From Niveibacterium umoris (GTDB lineage: Bacteria > Pseudomonadota > Gammaproteobacteria > Burkholderiales > Rhodocyclaceae): a stretch of DNA of 64,000 bases. Below the pieces are notes generated by a model. It was not told where the DNA came from and made no database searches. It saw only the letters and a list, made by a program, of their open reading frames with translations. Below, piece after piece: positions 32,494 through 41,653 of this stretch (position 1 is the first letter of the stretch; each line of letters opens with the position of its first letter). The DNA lies in NCBI RefSeq assembly GCF_014197015.1, contig NZ_JACIET010000001.1, positions 1,984,001-2,048,000 on the forward strand, given 5' to 3'. Both the position numbers and the translations under genes were made by a program.

Positions 32494-33290
32494 TCAAAGC
32501 GCTCCTGCAAATAGTCCTGATATTCCTGGCTCGCCGAAAACCGGCGCTTCAGCTGCGACACGTAGGCGGCCTCGGCGTCACGATTGCCGAGCTTGCGTTC
32601 GACACGCAAACCCAGCCAGACCGATGCGGCGGTCGGGTCACCGATGCGGTTGAGCTGCGTCACCAGTTCGCGCGCCTTTGTGAACTCGCCCTTGCGATAC
32701 GCAATCTCGGCGAGGTTGAAGAGCGCAACGGCATTGTTTCCGTCGAGGGCAAGCGCACGGTTGAACTGGCCGCGCGCCGCGTCGTCGTCCTTGAGCTTCA
32801 GATAGCACAGCCCGGAGTTCGTGTAGGGCCGCGTGGGGTTCTCGTAATAGGGGTTCTGAGCCGCCTTGGCGAGCAGTTCGAGGCCCCGCTTTTCCTGACC
32901 ATTGGTGCACAGGAACCAGCCGAAACTGTTGGCAATTTCAGGATCTCCCGGCGCCAACGAGAGCGCACGTTCAAACTCGGACTGTGCCGCTTTCTGCTCT
33001 TCCAGGTAGGCATGAACCTGCGCCTGCAGGTGGTGCGCCGCCGCGTAGGACGGATCCTCACGCACGGCGATACGAGCCTCCTCCATCGCCACGCCGAGGC
33101 GCCCTGCCTTGACGTACTCGTTGCCAAGTTCCACATGCGCGCGCGCACGTTTGCGGGCCTCGGTGGTGACCGGTTGCTCTGACGACGGGCGATCGGAAAC
33201 GCCCGATCCGCCCTGCGACGAACCGCCCGTTCCGCACGCAGACAGCGCAGCTGCCGCGACCACCACGAGAAGCACCCGAGTCACGATCAA
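32490..33290 (-). CDS. pilW: Type IV pilus biogenesis/stability lipoprotein PilW (PilF)
   Basis: This 266-residue TPR lipoprotein helps assemble the type IV pilus secretin in the outer membrane. The signal peptide has a lipobox with cysteine in ALSACG (C19). About five TPR units follow, for example [21 protein letters not shown] and [20 protein letters not shown]. It belongs to the canonical twitching-pilus system, not to the MSHA cluster further right, although it could serve both. It overlaps rlmN by 4 bases. Confidence 0.9.
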   Translation of the reverse strand: MIVTRVLLVVVAAAALSACGTGGSSQGGSGVSDRPSSEQPVTTEARKRARAHVELGNEYVKAGRLGVAMEEARIAVREDPSYAAAHHLQAQVHAYLEEQKAAQSEFERALSLAPGDPEIANSFGWFLCTNGQEKRGLELLAKAAQNPYYENPTRPYTNSGLCYLKLKDDDAARGQFNRALALDGNNAVALFNLAEIAYRKGEFTKARELVTQLNRIGDPTAASVWLGLRVERKLGNRDAEAAYVSQLKRRFSASQEYQDYLQERFD

Positions 33291-34399
33291 GATCTCACCT
33301 CCGTAAGCGAAATGGTGCGGCGCGTAGTGCGGCGCGTTTTATCAATGACCTGTCCGGCGAGCTGACCGCAGGCGGCATCCACATCATCGCCGCGGGTCTT
33401 GCGGGTGGTCGTCACGATGCCGGCATCGATCAGGATCTGCGCGAAACGCTTGATCCGGGGTGCTGGCGAGCGCTCGTAGCCCGAGTTCGGGAACGGGTTG
33501 AACGGAATCAGGTTGAATTTGCACGGCACATCGCGCGTGAGTGCGATGAGCTGCCGGGCATGCTCGTCCTGGTCATTGACCCCGTCGAGCATGACGTATT
33601 CGAAGGTGATGAAGTCACGCGGCGCGCGCTCGAGATAGCGCCGGCAGGCCGCCATGAGTTCCACCAGGGGGTACTTCTTGTTGATCGGCACGAGCACGTC
33701 GCGCAGCGCGTCGTTGGGCGCGTGCAGCGACACGGCCAGGGCCACCGGGCAGGCGTCGCGGAGGCGATCCATCGCCGGCACGATGCCCGAAGTCGACACC
33801 GTCACGCGACGGCGCGAGAGGCCGTAGGCGTGATCGTCAAGCATCAGGTTCAGTGCCGACACGACGTTGTCGAAGTTCGCCAGCGGCTCGCCCATGCCCA
33901 TCATCACAACGTTGCTGATGATGCGTTCGCCGTCCGGGTCTGCACCCAGCAAGCGGTTGGCCATCCACAACTGGCCGATGATCTCGGCAGCCGTCAGGTT
34001 GCGATTGAAGCCCTGCTTGCCGGTCGAGCAGAAGGAGCAGTCCAGCGCGCAGCCGGCCTGCGAGGAAATGCACAGCGTACCCCGCGTGGTTTCGGGAATG
34101 AACACGCTCTCGACCGCATTGGCATTGCCCACATCGAACAGCCACTTGCGCGTGCCGTCAGTGGAAATGCTGTCGCGGATCGGGTTGGGCGGCACGATGC
34201 AGGCCGAGCCCTGCAGCTTGGCGCGCAGGCTCTTGGCGACATCGGTCATCGCCTCGAAATCGGTCTCCCCGAAGCGGTGAATCCAGCGCAGCACCTGGCG
34301 CGCGCGAAACGGCTTCTCGCCCTGCGCGGCGAACCAGTCTGTCATCGCCTGCGCATCGAAATCGAGCAGGTTGACGCGGTTATCTTGTGCTGTCGTCAT
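33287..34399 (-). CDS. rlmN: 23S rRNA/tRNA adenine C2 methyltransferase RlmN
   Basis: This 370-residue radical-SAM enzyme methylates A2503 of 23S rRNA and A37 of some tRNAs. The cluster motif C-x3-C-x2-C is present as CALDCSFC, with the [10 protein letters not shown] and [10 protein letters not shown] blocks downstream. The C-terminal catalytic cysteine lies in [12 protein letters not shown]. The start at [12 protein letters not shown] has GGAG ten bases upstream. It lies 86 bp after ndk. Confidence 0.95.
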   Translation of the reverse strand: MTTAQDNRVNLLDFDAQAMTDWFAAQGEKPFRARQVLRWIHRFGETDFEAMTDVAKSLRAKLQGSACIVPPNPIRDSISTDGTRKWLFDVGNANAVESVFIPETTRGTLCISSQAGCALDCSFCSTGKQGFNRNLTAAEIIGQLWMANRLLGADPDGERIISNVVMMGMGEPLANFDNVVSALNLMLDDHAYGLSRRRVTVSTSGIVPAMDRLRDACPVALAVSLHAPNDALRDVLVPINKKYPLVELMAACRRYLERAPRDFITFEYVMLDGVNDQDEHARQLIALTRDVPCKFNLIPFNPFPNSGYERSPAPRIKRFAQILIDAGIVTTTRKTRGDDVDAACGQLAGQVIDKTRRTTRRTISLTEVRS

Positions 34400-34485
34400 G
34401 GTTGTCTCCGGGGGCAGAGACCGTTCAGACCGCCAGCGGGGGTTCAAATTCCCGCCGGCGTATCCGTTGGATCGCTACGCCTCGC

Positions 34486-34911
34486 TTAGCGGGAGTAGAC
34501 GTTCATGCCCGGGAAGAAGAACGCCACTTCAACGGCGGCGGTTTCCGGGGCATCCGAGCCGTGAACGGCGTTGGCATCGATCGACTCGGCGAAGTCGGCG
34601 CGGATCGTGCCCGGCGCAGCCTTCTTCGGGTCGGTGGCACCCATCAGCTCGCGGTTCTTCGCGATCGCGTTCTCGCCTTCCAGCGCCTGGATCATCACCG
34701 GGCCGGAAGTCATGAACTTGACCAGATCCTTGAAGAAGGGGCGCTCTTTGTGCACCGCGTAGAACTGACCGGCTTCCTGCTCGGACAGATGCACCAGCTT
34801 GGCGGCAACGATCTTCAGGCCAGCGTCTTCAAAACGCTGATAGATTTTGCCGATCACGTTCTTCGCGACAGCGTCGGGCTTGATGATCGATAGGGTGCGT
34901 TCGATAGCCAT
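34486..34911 (-). CDS. ndk: Nucleoside diphosphate kinase
   Basis: This 141-residue enzyme moves phosphate between nucleoside di- and triphosphates. The N-terminal [15 protein letters not shown] and the active-site histidine H117 in [11 protein letters not shown] are clear. A GGAG lies 7 bases before the ATG. It is the first gene of the superoperon, with an extended -10 promoter about 44 bp upstream. Confidence 0.97.
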   Translation of the reverse strand: MAIERTLSIIKPDAVAKNVIGKIYQRFEDAGLKIVAAKLVHLSEQEAGQFYAVHKERPFFKDLVKFMTSGPVMIQALEGENAIAKNRELMGATDPKKAAPGTIRADFAESIDANAVHGSDAPETAAVEVAFFFPGMNVYSR

Positions 34912-34954
34912 GTTCAAACTCCACGATTGTTGGGTACAAAAAAGCTAACTTTTG

Positions 34955-34963
34955 ATTGTATCA
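34955..34963 (-). promoter_or_regulatory. Extended -10 promoter upstream of ndk
   Basis: TGATACAAT on the minus strand (34963-34955) is an extended -10 element about 44 bp before the ndk ATG. The -35 region is poor. It could drive ndk and the whole chain to purA. Confidence 0.55.
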
Positions 34964-35074
34964 GGGAAATCTGTCACACCGACAGGCCACCGGCAGGCAC
35001 CAATCCAGCCCGAGCAGGCGGCAAATCAGCCAAATGCCGCAGACCGAAGGGGGCTTGCTGCGCTCGAAACACGC

Positions 35075-35094
35075 GGGGCGCCCGAAGGCGCCCC
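35075..35094 (-). terminator. Terminator-like hairpin after dctM
   Basis: GGGGCGCC (35075-35082) and GGCGCCCC (35087-35094) form a perfect 8-bp stem around CGAA (TTCG in the transcript), about 23 bp past the dctM stop. The U tract is weak. Confidence 0.6.
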
Positions 35095-35117
35095 AGCGGC
35101 TTGATCCCTGCAGCCCC

Positions 35118-36404
35118 TCAACTCACCACACCCAGCAAGCGCGGCAGCCAAAGCGACAGGGTCGGTACGTAGGTGACGAGCCCGAGGAACACCAGCATCG
35201 TCAGCAACCACGGCCAGACCGCAACCGTGAGCTCGGTAATGCCCATCTTGGTGATGCCGGACGCGACATACATGTTCAAGCCCACCGGCGGGTGGCACAT
35301 GCCGACTTCCATATTCACCGTGATCAGGATGCCGAAGTGCACCGGGTGGATACCCAGCTTCGTCGCCACCGGGAACAGGATCGGCGCCATGATCAGCACA
35401 ATCGACGAAGGCTCCATTACGTTGCCGGCAAGCAGCATCAGCAGGTTGACCGCCAGCAGGAAGGCGACCGGCCCCAGCCCCTGCGCCAGCAGCCAGTCTG
35501 CGAGCGTTTGCGGAATGTTCTCGTTGGTCATGATGAACGAGAACAGGACCGCGTTCGTGATGATGTAGAGCAGCATCGCACTCATATTGGCGGAGTCCAG
35601 CAAGACCTTGCCCACCCCCTTGAGCGGCATGTCCCGATAGACGAACACCGCAACGATGAAGGCGTACACCGCGCTCATGGCGGCGGCCTCGGTCGGCGTG
35701 AAGATGCCGGTGTAGATCCCGCCCATCACGACCACGATCAGGAACAGCCCCCACATCGATTCCCGGAAGGCGCGCAAGCGCTCGCCCCAGCTTGCCGCCT
35801 TCTGCCGCGGGTAGCCAAATTTGCGCGCACGGAACCAGGTGGTGAAGCCGAGCAGGCTGGCAAGCAGCAAGCCGGGCACCACGCCGGCCATGAACAGGGC
35901 GCCGACCGAGGTATTGGTCGCCACCGAGTACATCACCATGACGATGGAAGGCGGGATCAGGATGCCCAGCGCGCCGGAAGTGGTGATGACGCCGGCACCA
36001 AAACGCTTCGGGAACCCCGCCTTGACCATCGCCGGCAGCAGGATCGAGCCGATCGCGACCACCGTCGCGGGCGACGAACCCGACACCGCGGCGAATAGCG
36101 CACAGGCCATCACGCCGGCAAGACCCAGGCCACCGTGCCAGTGACCAACCATCGAGGTCGCAAAGTTGATCATCCGCCGCGCCACCCCGCCATGCGTCAG
36201 GAAATTGCCAGCGAGGATGAAGAACGGGATCGCCATGATCTCGAACTTCTCGATGCCGGTGAACAGCTTCAGCGCCACCGACTCGATCGGCACCTGAGTC
36301 ATCGTGAACAGGAAGGTCAGCACCGTCAGGCCGAGCGAGATCGAGATCGGCATGCCAGTAAGCATCAGGGCGATCAGCAGCCCGAAGATGATCAGCGCGC
36401 TCAT
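35118..36404 (-). CDS. dctM: TRAP transporter large permease DctM
   Basis: This 428-residue integral membrane protein has about 12 hydrophobic segments starting with MSALIIFGLLIALMLTG. The substrate-channel loop regions include VSGSSPATVVAIGSILLPAM and GVVPGLLLASLLG. DctM is the translocating subunit of sodium-driven TRAP transporters for C4-dicarboxylates. The start at 36404 overlaps the dctQ stop as ATGA, so translation is coupled; upstream in-frame sequence is not membrane-like. Confidence 0.94.
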   Translation of the reverse strand: MSALIIFGLLIALMLTGMPISISLGLTVLTFLFTMTQVPIESVALKLFTGIEKFEIMAIPFFILAGNFLTHGGVARRMINFATSMVGHWHGGLGLAGVMACALFAAVSGSSPATVVAIGSILLPAMVKAGFPKRFGAGVITTSGALGILIPPSIVMVMYSVATNTSVGALFMAGVVPGLLLASLLGFTTWFRARKFGYPRQKAASWGERLRAFRESMWGLFLIVVVMGGIYTGIFTPTEAAAMSAVYAFIVAVFVYRDMPLKGVGKVLLDSANMSAMLLYIITNAVLFSFIMTNENIPQTLADWLLAQGLGPVAFLLAVNLLMLLAGNVMEPSSIVLIMAPILFPVATKLGIHPVHFGILITVNMEVGMCHPPVGLNMYVASGITKMGITELTVAVWPWLLTMLVFLGLVTYVPTLSLWLPRLLGVVS

Positions 36405-37099
36405 GGCTCGCCCTCCCCACTCCGGCCATGCGAGGGCTTGGCACGATCGCGCCTGACATCGCCTTGCGCGGGCTGCGTGCCGGGCTCGATCGCCACCGTC
36501 AGTGGTTGCGTTGCCCCCTCGTCCAGTCCGTCCACATGGCCATGGTCGTGGTGCGGCAGCGCCCCGGTACGAGCAAACTGCCATGCCACCTGCAGGAAGC
36601 GGAAGCACATCAGCCCGGAACCCAGCGGAATCGCGGAATACACCGCCCAGGTCGGCCACTCGAGATCAGGCGTCGTCGGCCCCTCATAGGTGTCGCCCGC
36701 AATCCTCAGGGCGCTGAACAATGCATGGTGAAACCCGTTCTCCCACACGAAGCGCGCCCCCAGCGCGGACACGATGCCGGTAAAGAGCGCACCGGCGCAT
36801 AGCCCGAAGAGGACGAAAGCCGCTCGCTTGCGTGCGTCGAGCTGGTTGATCAACACATCCACGCCGACATGGATGCCGGTGCGCACGCCATAGGCCGCGC
36901 CGAACTTCGCCATCCACACGAACATGATGATGCAGAGTTCCTGCGCCCAGCTCAGGTTGATCGAGAGCAGCCAGTCTTGCAGGCCGGGAATGGCAAAGCC
37001 GGAGAGATACCGGTGCAGCACGGCGACGAAAATGATCACCGTGGCCGCGCCCATCAGGGTCGCGATCAGCCATTCCTCGAGGTGATCGAGGATCTTCAT
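36401..37099 (-). CDS. dctQ: TRAP transporter small permease DctQ
   Basis: This 232-residue protein has four membrane helices and forms the small subunit next to DctM. Visible are LLSINLSWAQELCIIMFVW and an AAYGVRTGIHVGVDVLI segment typical of DctQ. The last about 50 residues are a polar, charged tail not expected in the minimal family member. The start at 37099 has GGAG six bases upstream; ATG codons further up are less well spaced. Confidence 0.9.
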   Translation of the reverse strand: MKILDHLEEWLIATLMGAATVIIFVAVLHRYLSGFAIPGLQDWLLSINLSWAQELCIIMFVWMAKFGAAYGVRTGIHVGVDVLINQLDARKRAAFVLFGLCAGALFTGIVSALGARFVWENGFHHALFSALRIAGDTYEGPTTPDLEWPTWAVYSAIPLGSGLMCFRFLQVAWQFARTGALPHHDHGHVDGLDEGATQPLTVAIEPGTQPAQGDVRRDRAKPSHGRSGEGEP

Positions 37100-37202
37100 G
37101 CGCATCTCCGGAAAATGGGCCGGGGCGCGAGGGCCCCGCCCGGTGGTCGGGCGACGGCGCAATTCCCCCCGGACTGCACCGCCACCGCCCCAAAACGGCC
37201 GA

Positions 37203-38219
37203 TCAGGGTTTCGCCGGGTTGAACCCGGTTTCCTTGTAGATCGCCTTGATCAGCTCGGCGCCAACGCGCGACTCCTGCTCCTTGTGCACCTTGAGCAGCA
37301 CTGCCTTCAGCTCGCCGCGCTCCTGCGGGGTCAGGGCAAGCACTTGCGTCTTGCCGGACTTCTTCACCGCATCCAGCGCGTCCAGGTTTTCCTTCTGCGC
37401 GATCGCGTTGGCGTAGCGAGTGGCTTCGATCATCGCCGCATCGAGCTGGGTGCGGATGTCGGCCGGTAACCCTTCCCAGAACTTCCTGTTCACGATGACC
37501 GCATAGCCGAGGTAACCGTGATCTGACTGCACGAGATACTTCTGCACTTCGTGCATCTTCTGTGTGTAGAAGTTGGAAGGCGGATTCTCGGTGCCATCCA
37601 CCACCCCAGTCTGCAGCGCCTGATACACCTCGGAGAAGGCCATCACCTGCGGATTCGCCCCCAGCACCCGCATCTGCGAATCGAGTACCTTCGAAGACTG
37701 GATGCGCATCTTGAGCCCCTTGAAGTCTGCCGGCACCTTGGTCGGCTTGTTCGCAGAGAACGCCTTGAATCCGTTGTCCCAGTAGGCCAGCCCTATGATG
37801 CCCTTGGGCTCGAGATGCTTGAGCAGCTCCTTGCCGATCGGCCCGTTGGTCACACGGTGCAGCGCGTCGTAGCCGTCAAAGATGTAGGGCAGGTCGAAGA
37901 CTTCGAACTCCTTGACGCCGAGTGGCCCGAACTTGGCCAATGATGGCGCGAGCATCTGCACCGCCCCCAGTTGCAGCGCTTCCATCTCCTCCTTGTCCTT
38001 GTACAGCTGGCTGTTCGGATACACCTCGACTTTCACACGGCCGTTCGTCTTCACCGAAGCAAGCCGCGCGAACTCGTCTGCAGCCTTGCCCTTGGGCGTG
38101 TCTTTCGCGACCACGTGGCTGAACTTGATCACGATCGGCGCGTCCGCGCGCGCCCCCCCCGACCAGCACTGCAGCGCCAGCACCCAAAAGACCGACATCA
38201 CAACAAAACGTCTTTGCAT
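37203..38219 (-). CDS. dctP: TRAP transporter periplasmic C4-dicarboxylate-binding protein DctP
   Basis: This 338-residue solute-binding protein has a signal peptide (FVVMSVFWVLALQCWSGGARA, cleaved near residue 26). The mature part begins with IVIKFSHVVAKDTPKGKAADEFA, a standard DctP opening. The carboxylate-binding arginine region lies in FKGLKMRIQSSKVLDSQM, and NPPSNFYTQKMHEVQKYL follows. It delivers succinate, malate or fumarate-type acids to DctQM. It heads the dctPQM operon, divergent from dctS. Confidence 0.93.
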   Translation of the reverse strand: MQRRFVVMSVFWVLALQCWSGGARADAPIVIKFSHVVAKDTPKGKAADEFARLASVKTNGRVKVEVYPNSQLYKDKEEMEALQLGAVQMLAPSLAKFGPLGVKEFEVFDLPYIFDGYDALHRVTNGPIGKELLKHLEPKGIIGLAYWDNGFKAFSANKPTKVPADFKGLKMRIQSSKVLDSQMRVLGANPQVMAFSEVYQALQTGVVDGTENPPSNFYTQKMHEVQKYLVQSDHGYLGYAVIVNRKFWEGLPADIRTQLDAAMIEATRYANAIAQKENLDALDAVKKSGKTQVLALTPQERGELKAVLLKVHKEQESRVGAELIKAIYKETGFNPAKP

Positions 38220-38308
38220 GACTGCGTCCCCCCCGGACCCGCCCGGCATGTCGTTCGATGGGCACATCGCCCTGTTTCGAGTTTTAGATCCACGACGGCA
38301 GCAGGGCC

Positions 38309-38326
38309 ATTGTGGACATCCACAAT
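38309..38326. promoter_or_regulatory. 18-bp palindromic operator candidate between dctP and dctS
   Basis: ATTGTGGACATCCACAAT has perfect 8-bp arms around CA. It lies 90-107 bp upstream of dctP and about 41-58 bp upstream of the dctS ATG. A related half-site ATCCAC occurs at 38288-38293. Position and symmetry suit a dimeric response regulator, most simply DctR from the same locus. This is inference. Confidence 0.6.
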
Positions 38327-38366
38327 CGGCGCGCCGCCGGCGGGCTGCGCAGTTAAGATCCGGCGC

Positions 38367-40316
38367 ATGGACAGCGGACCCCGCGCACCCTCCCTGCACG
38401 CAAGCGAGTGGTACTGGCGACTGCCGGCACTGGCGCTGCTCGCGCTCGCCGCCGGCATCGTCGGGTTCGTTGTGCTGACGCTGCAGCAGGATCGTGAAGA
38501 CCAGCGCGCCACGCTGGTGTCAGATGTTCTGTGGCTGGAACAGAACCTGCGATTTCAGTTCGAACGCAACGAGGGGCTGCTCAACCAACTGGCGCCGGAT
38601 CTCTTTGCCTCGGCCGAACCCGACGCGGCCACGGTCGCACGGCTGCGCCAGCTCACCCAGGGCGATGCCGGCTTTCAGCGCGTGGTGTGGGTCGACGCGC
38701 GCCTGTCGGTAAAAGGCGCCTGGCCGCCGGAGCTTCGCCCCGAAGACCCGGAAATGATCGCGCAGGCCGCCGACATGGCGCGCGCCTTCGGACGCCCCGG
38801 CTACGGCTACGCCGAAACGCCGCCCAATGAAGGCAGCTTCGCGGTCGCGACCGCCTGGCATGACGGCCACAGTCTGGTCGGCTATGTCATCGCTGTTTAC
38901 GCGCTGCGCCACGTACTCTCCGCGCAGGTGCCATGGTGGTTCTCGGAACGCTACCGCCTCTCGGTACTCAATCAGCGTGGCGTGGAAGTGGCCGCCAAAT
39001 CGCAGGTTGCGGCGCTGCTGCCGGAACTGAGCTACGAGTTGCCCTTCGACCCGCCTGGTCACGGCCTCACGCTGAAGGTAGAGGCCTATCGCAACGGCGT
39101 GCGCCTCGTGCCGCTAGCCTTCGCCGGCGCGGTGATCGTGTTCGCCGCAGCGACGGTGTGGAGCCTGCTGATGCTGCGCCGGCACATGCGCCGGCGCCAG
39201 CACGCCGAGCAAGCGCTGCGTCACGAGATGGCCGTACGCAAGGCAATGGAGGACTCGCTTCTGACCGGGCTGCGCGCGCGCGACCTGCAAGGCCGCATCA
39301 CCTACGTCAACCCGGCCTTTTGCCGCATGTTCGGCTGGAGCGCCGAAGAAATGGTCGGCATGTCGCCGCCGATGCCGTACTGGCTGCCGGACGATCTCGA
39401 ACACACCCGCGCAGTGCACGACCGCATCCTCGCCGGCAACGCGCCCTCGCAGGGCATCGAGCTGCGCTTCCGCCGCAAGAATGGCGAGAAATTCGATGCC
39501 CTGCTCTACGAGGCACCCTTGATCGATGCCGATGGTCGGCAGACCGGCTGGATGGGGTCGGTGCTCGACATTACCGAGCGCCGCCGTGCCGAGGAACTCG
39601 CGCGCCAGCAGCAGGAAAAACTGCAGACCAATGCGCGGCTGGTCACCATGGGCGAGATGGCGTCCTCACTCGCGCACGAACTGAACCAGCCGCTCGCCGC
39701 GATCACCAGTTACGCTACCGGCGCGCTCAATGCACTGCGCACCGGCAGCCTGCCTCCGAGCGAAATCGAAACAGCGATCGAGAAACTGGCGCAGCAGGCG
39801 ACGCGCGCCGGGCAGATCATCCGGCGGGTGCACGACTTTGTGCGCAAGCGCGAATCGAACTTCCGGCCGACCGTCATCAACGCGGCGGTCAAAGAGTCGT
39901 TCGAGTTGGTGCAATCCGAAGCGCGCCGCCGTGGCATACGCCTTGAGGCCGAACTGTCGCCGGACCTGCCTCCGGTGCATGCCGACTCCGTCATGCTCGA
40001 GCAGGTGCTGGTGAATCTGATCCGCAACGGGTTCGACGCGATGCGTGATACGCCCGCAGCGAGACGGGTGCTGTCCGTCCGCACTGCGTTGGTGGAAGGC
40101 TGGGTGCGCGTCTCGGTCACCGACCACGGCGCCGGCATCGCCGCCGAAGTGGGCGAACGCCTGTTCGACGCGCTGTTCACCACCAAGGCCGAAGGCATGG
40201 GCATGGGCCTCAACATCTGCCGCTCGATCGTCGAACTGCACCACGGCCGCCTCTGGTTTGAGCCCAACCCCGGCGGCGGTACGGTGTTCCAACTGACCCT
40301 GCCGATCAAGGTTTAG
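38367..40316 (+). CDS. dctS: Sensor histidine kinase DctS (C4-dicarboxylate)
   Basis: This 649-residue sensor has membrane segments at about 21-41 and 248-270 that enclose a periplasmic ligand domain. A PAS domain (about 300-405) is followed by the HisKA domain with phospho-acceptor H437 in SSLAHELNQPLAAI, then the ATPase domain with NLIRNGFDAM and GMGMGLNICRSIVE. It resembles Rhodobacter DctS, which senses C4-dicarboxylates outside the cell and phosphorylates DctR. The start is the ATG at 38367; upstream in-frame codons run through the dctP gene on the other strand and look non-coding. Confidence 0.92.
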   Translation: MDSGPRAPSLHASEWYWRLPALALLALAAGIVGFVVLTLQQDREDQRATLVSDVLWLEQNLRFQFERNEGLLNQLAPDLFASAEPDAATVARLRQLTQGDAGFQRVVWVDARLSVKGAWPPELRPEDPEMIAQAADMARAFGRPGYGYAETPPNEGSFAVATAWHDGHSLVGYVIAVYALRHVLSAQVPWWFSERYRLSVLNQRGVEVAAKSQVAALLPELSYELPFDPPGHGLTLKVEAYRNGVRLVPLAFAGAVIVFAAATVWSLLMLRRHMRRRQHAEQALRHEMAVRKAMEDSLLTGLRARDLQGRITYVNPAFCRMFGWSAEEMVGMSPPMPYWLPDDLEHTRAVHDRILAGNAPSQGIELRFRRKNGEKFDALLYEAPLIDADGRQTGWMGSVLDITERRRAEELARQQQEKLQTNARLVTMGEMASSLAHELNQPLAAITSYATGALNALRTGSLPPSEIETAIEKLAQQATRAGQIIRRVHDFVRKRESNFRPTVINAAVKESFELVQSEARRRGIRLEAELSPDLPPVHADSVMLEQVLVNLIRNGFDAMRDTPAARRVLSVRTALVEGWVRVSVTDHGAGIAAEVGERLFDALFTTKAEGMGMGLNICRSIVELHHGRLWFEPNPGGGTVFQLTLPIKV

Positions 40317-40379
40317 GATGCGACGCATGCCGCACCGGCGACCTTCACGCTCGCACCGGACGGCCCGCCGGAGACTCAC

Positions 40380-40988
40380 ATGGAACCGCTGATCCACATC
40401 GTCGACGATGACGAAGCAATTCGCGATGCGCTGGCCTGGCTGTTGAAAAGCCGCCAGCTCGCCGGCCGCACCTGGGCCAGCGGCGAGGCCTTCCTTGCCG
40501 AACTCGACCCGGCCATGCGCGGCTGCGTGGTACTCGACGTGCGGCTCGGCGGCATGAGCGGGCCGGAATGCTTCGAACAGATGCTTGCGCGCGGCGCCAC
40601 GCTGCCTGTGCTTTTTCTCACCGGCCACGCCGATGTGCCAATGGCCGTGCAACTGCTGCGCCGCGGCGCTTGGCACTTCATGGAAAAACCCTGCAACGAC
40701 AACGAGCTGGTGGATCTCGTGCAGGAGGCATTGGCCTTTGATGCGCGCAACCGCGCTGACCAGGGCACCCGCGCCAACCTTGAAGCGCGCCTCGCGGCAT
40801 TGACGCCGCGCGAGCAGGAGGTAATGGCGCGCATTCTCGAAGGCAAGCTCAACAAGCAGATCGCCGACACGCTCGACATCTCGATGCGCACGGTGGAAGT
40901 GCACCGCGCGCGCATCTTCGACAAGATGGGGGTACGCTCCGCGGTCGAACTCTCGCAATTACTCAGCGCTGTGCGCAAACCCGCATGA
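40380..40988 (+). CDS. dctR: Response regulator DctR (FixJ/LuxR type)
   Basis: This 202-residue regulator has a receiver domain with the acidic pocket D9-D11 and phospho-acceptor D53 in VVLDVRLGGMSG. The T and K switch residues are in FLTGHAD and MEKPC. A LuxR-type HTH starts at LTPREQEVMARILEGKLNKQIA. As a FixJ-like partner of DctS it probably activates dctPQM from ordinary sigma70 promoters, and no sigma54 box is seen. It lies 63 bp after dctS and overlaps the next gene by 4 bases. Confidence 0.93.
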   Translation: MEPLIHIVDDDEAIRDALAWLLKSRQLAGRTWASGEAFLAELDPAMRGCVVLDVRLGGMSGPECFEQMLARGATLPVLFLTGHADVPMAVQLLRRGAWHFMEKPCNDNELVDLVQEALAFDARNRADQGTRANLEARLAALTPREQEVMARILEGKLNKQIADTLDISMRTVEVHRARIFDKMGVRSAVELSQLLSAVRKPA

Positions 40989-41608
40989 CCCGGACCGCCC
41001 TCTGCCCCAACTGTACCTGCGGCATGACGCAACTCACCCTTGCCGCGCATTACGGCATGACCGTCGAAATCGACCATTGCGCGCAGTGCCGCCTGCTGTG
41101 GTTCGACCAGATGGAAACCGCCAACCTGGCGCGCGATGGCCTGCTCGCCCTGTTCCGGCTGATTGCGGCCGCCGAGCCGACTGCCGAAAAACCGCTCAAC
41201 GACGTGCTGCGCTGCCCGCGCTGCACCGGCCTGCTCGACCGCATCCACAACATGAGCCGCTACGGCCGCATGATCCACCACCGCTGCCGCAGCGCCCATG
41301 GCCACGCGGTGACGCACGCGCAGTTCCTGGCCGAAAAAGGCTTGTTGCGCAACGTCACCGAAGCCGACCTGGCGCAGCCGGCCCAGCGCCTGCTGGCGCT
41401 GTCGTGCCGGCAATGCGGCGCGCCGCTGAACGCGTTGAAGGACTGCAACTGCCCGTATTGCAGCGCGCCGGTGGTGATGCTCGATCTGGAGCGTGCGGTT
41501 GCCGTCCTGGCCGATCACGACCGTCGGCGGCACGACCTCGAAGCGCGCGAAGCCGCCGACCGTGATGCGGCTTTCGAGCACCTGATGGCGGCGCTCAACG
41601 GGCAGTGA
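40985..41608 (+). CDS. Zinc-ribbon protein (zf-TFIIB-like), unknown function
   Basis: This 207-residue protein is rich in paired cysteines. C7/C10 with C32/C35 form a zf-TFIIB-type ribbon whose second half (HCAQCRLLWFDQMET) is a close match. C77/C80 with C101 and histidines may form another site, and C141/C144 with C156/C159 a third ribbon. There is no signal peptide or membrane segment. It starts inside dctR (ATGA overlap) and so is made together with the DctSR regulators. The function is unknown. It could be a metal-binding accessory, an adaptor, or simply a passenger of the operon. Confidence 0.75.
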   Translation: MTRTALCPNCTCGMTQLTLAAHYGMTVEIDHCAQCRLLWFDQMETANLARDGLLALFRLIAAAEPTAEKPLNDVLRCPRCTGLLDRIHNMSRYGRMIHHRCRSAHGHAVTHAQFLAEKGLLRNVTEADLAQPAQRLLALSCRQCGAPLNALKDCNCPYCSAPVVMLDLERAVAVLADHDRRRHDLEAREAADRDAAFEHLMAALNGQ

Positions 41609-41653
41609 GCTCGGCCCGAAGCACGCCGCAATCACGCGGAGCCAGACGATCAG

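Noticed and set aside
30242-34399. An internal terminator separating the pilW/rodZ genes from ispG and hisS
   Set aside because: The genes overlap by ATGA-type junctions or have gaps of about 30 bp, and no hairpin with a T tract is visible.
34956-36098. 380-codon plus-strand frame opposite dctM
   Set aside because: Gln/Arg/His-rich, no recognisable fold; it mirrors the membrane-protein codons of dctM.
38220-38366. Sigma54 promoter for dctPQM
   Set aside because: No TGGCAC-N5-TTGC match was found, and DctR here is FixJ-like rather than an NtrC-type activator.
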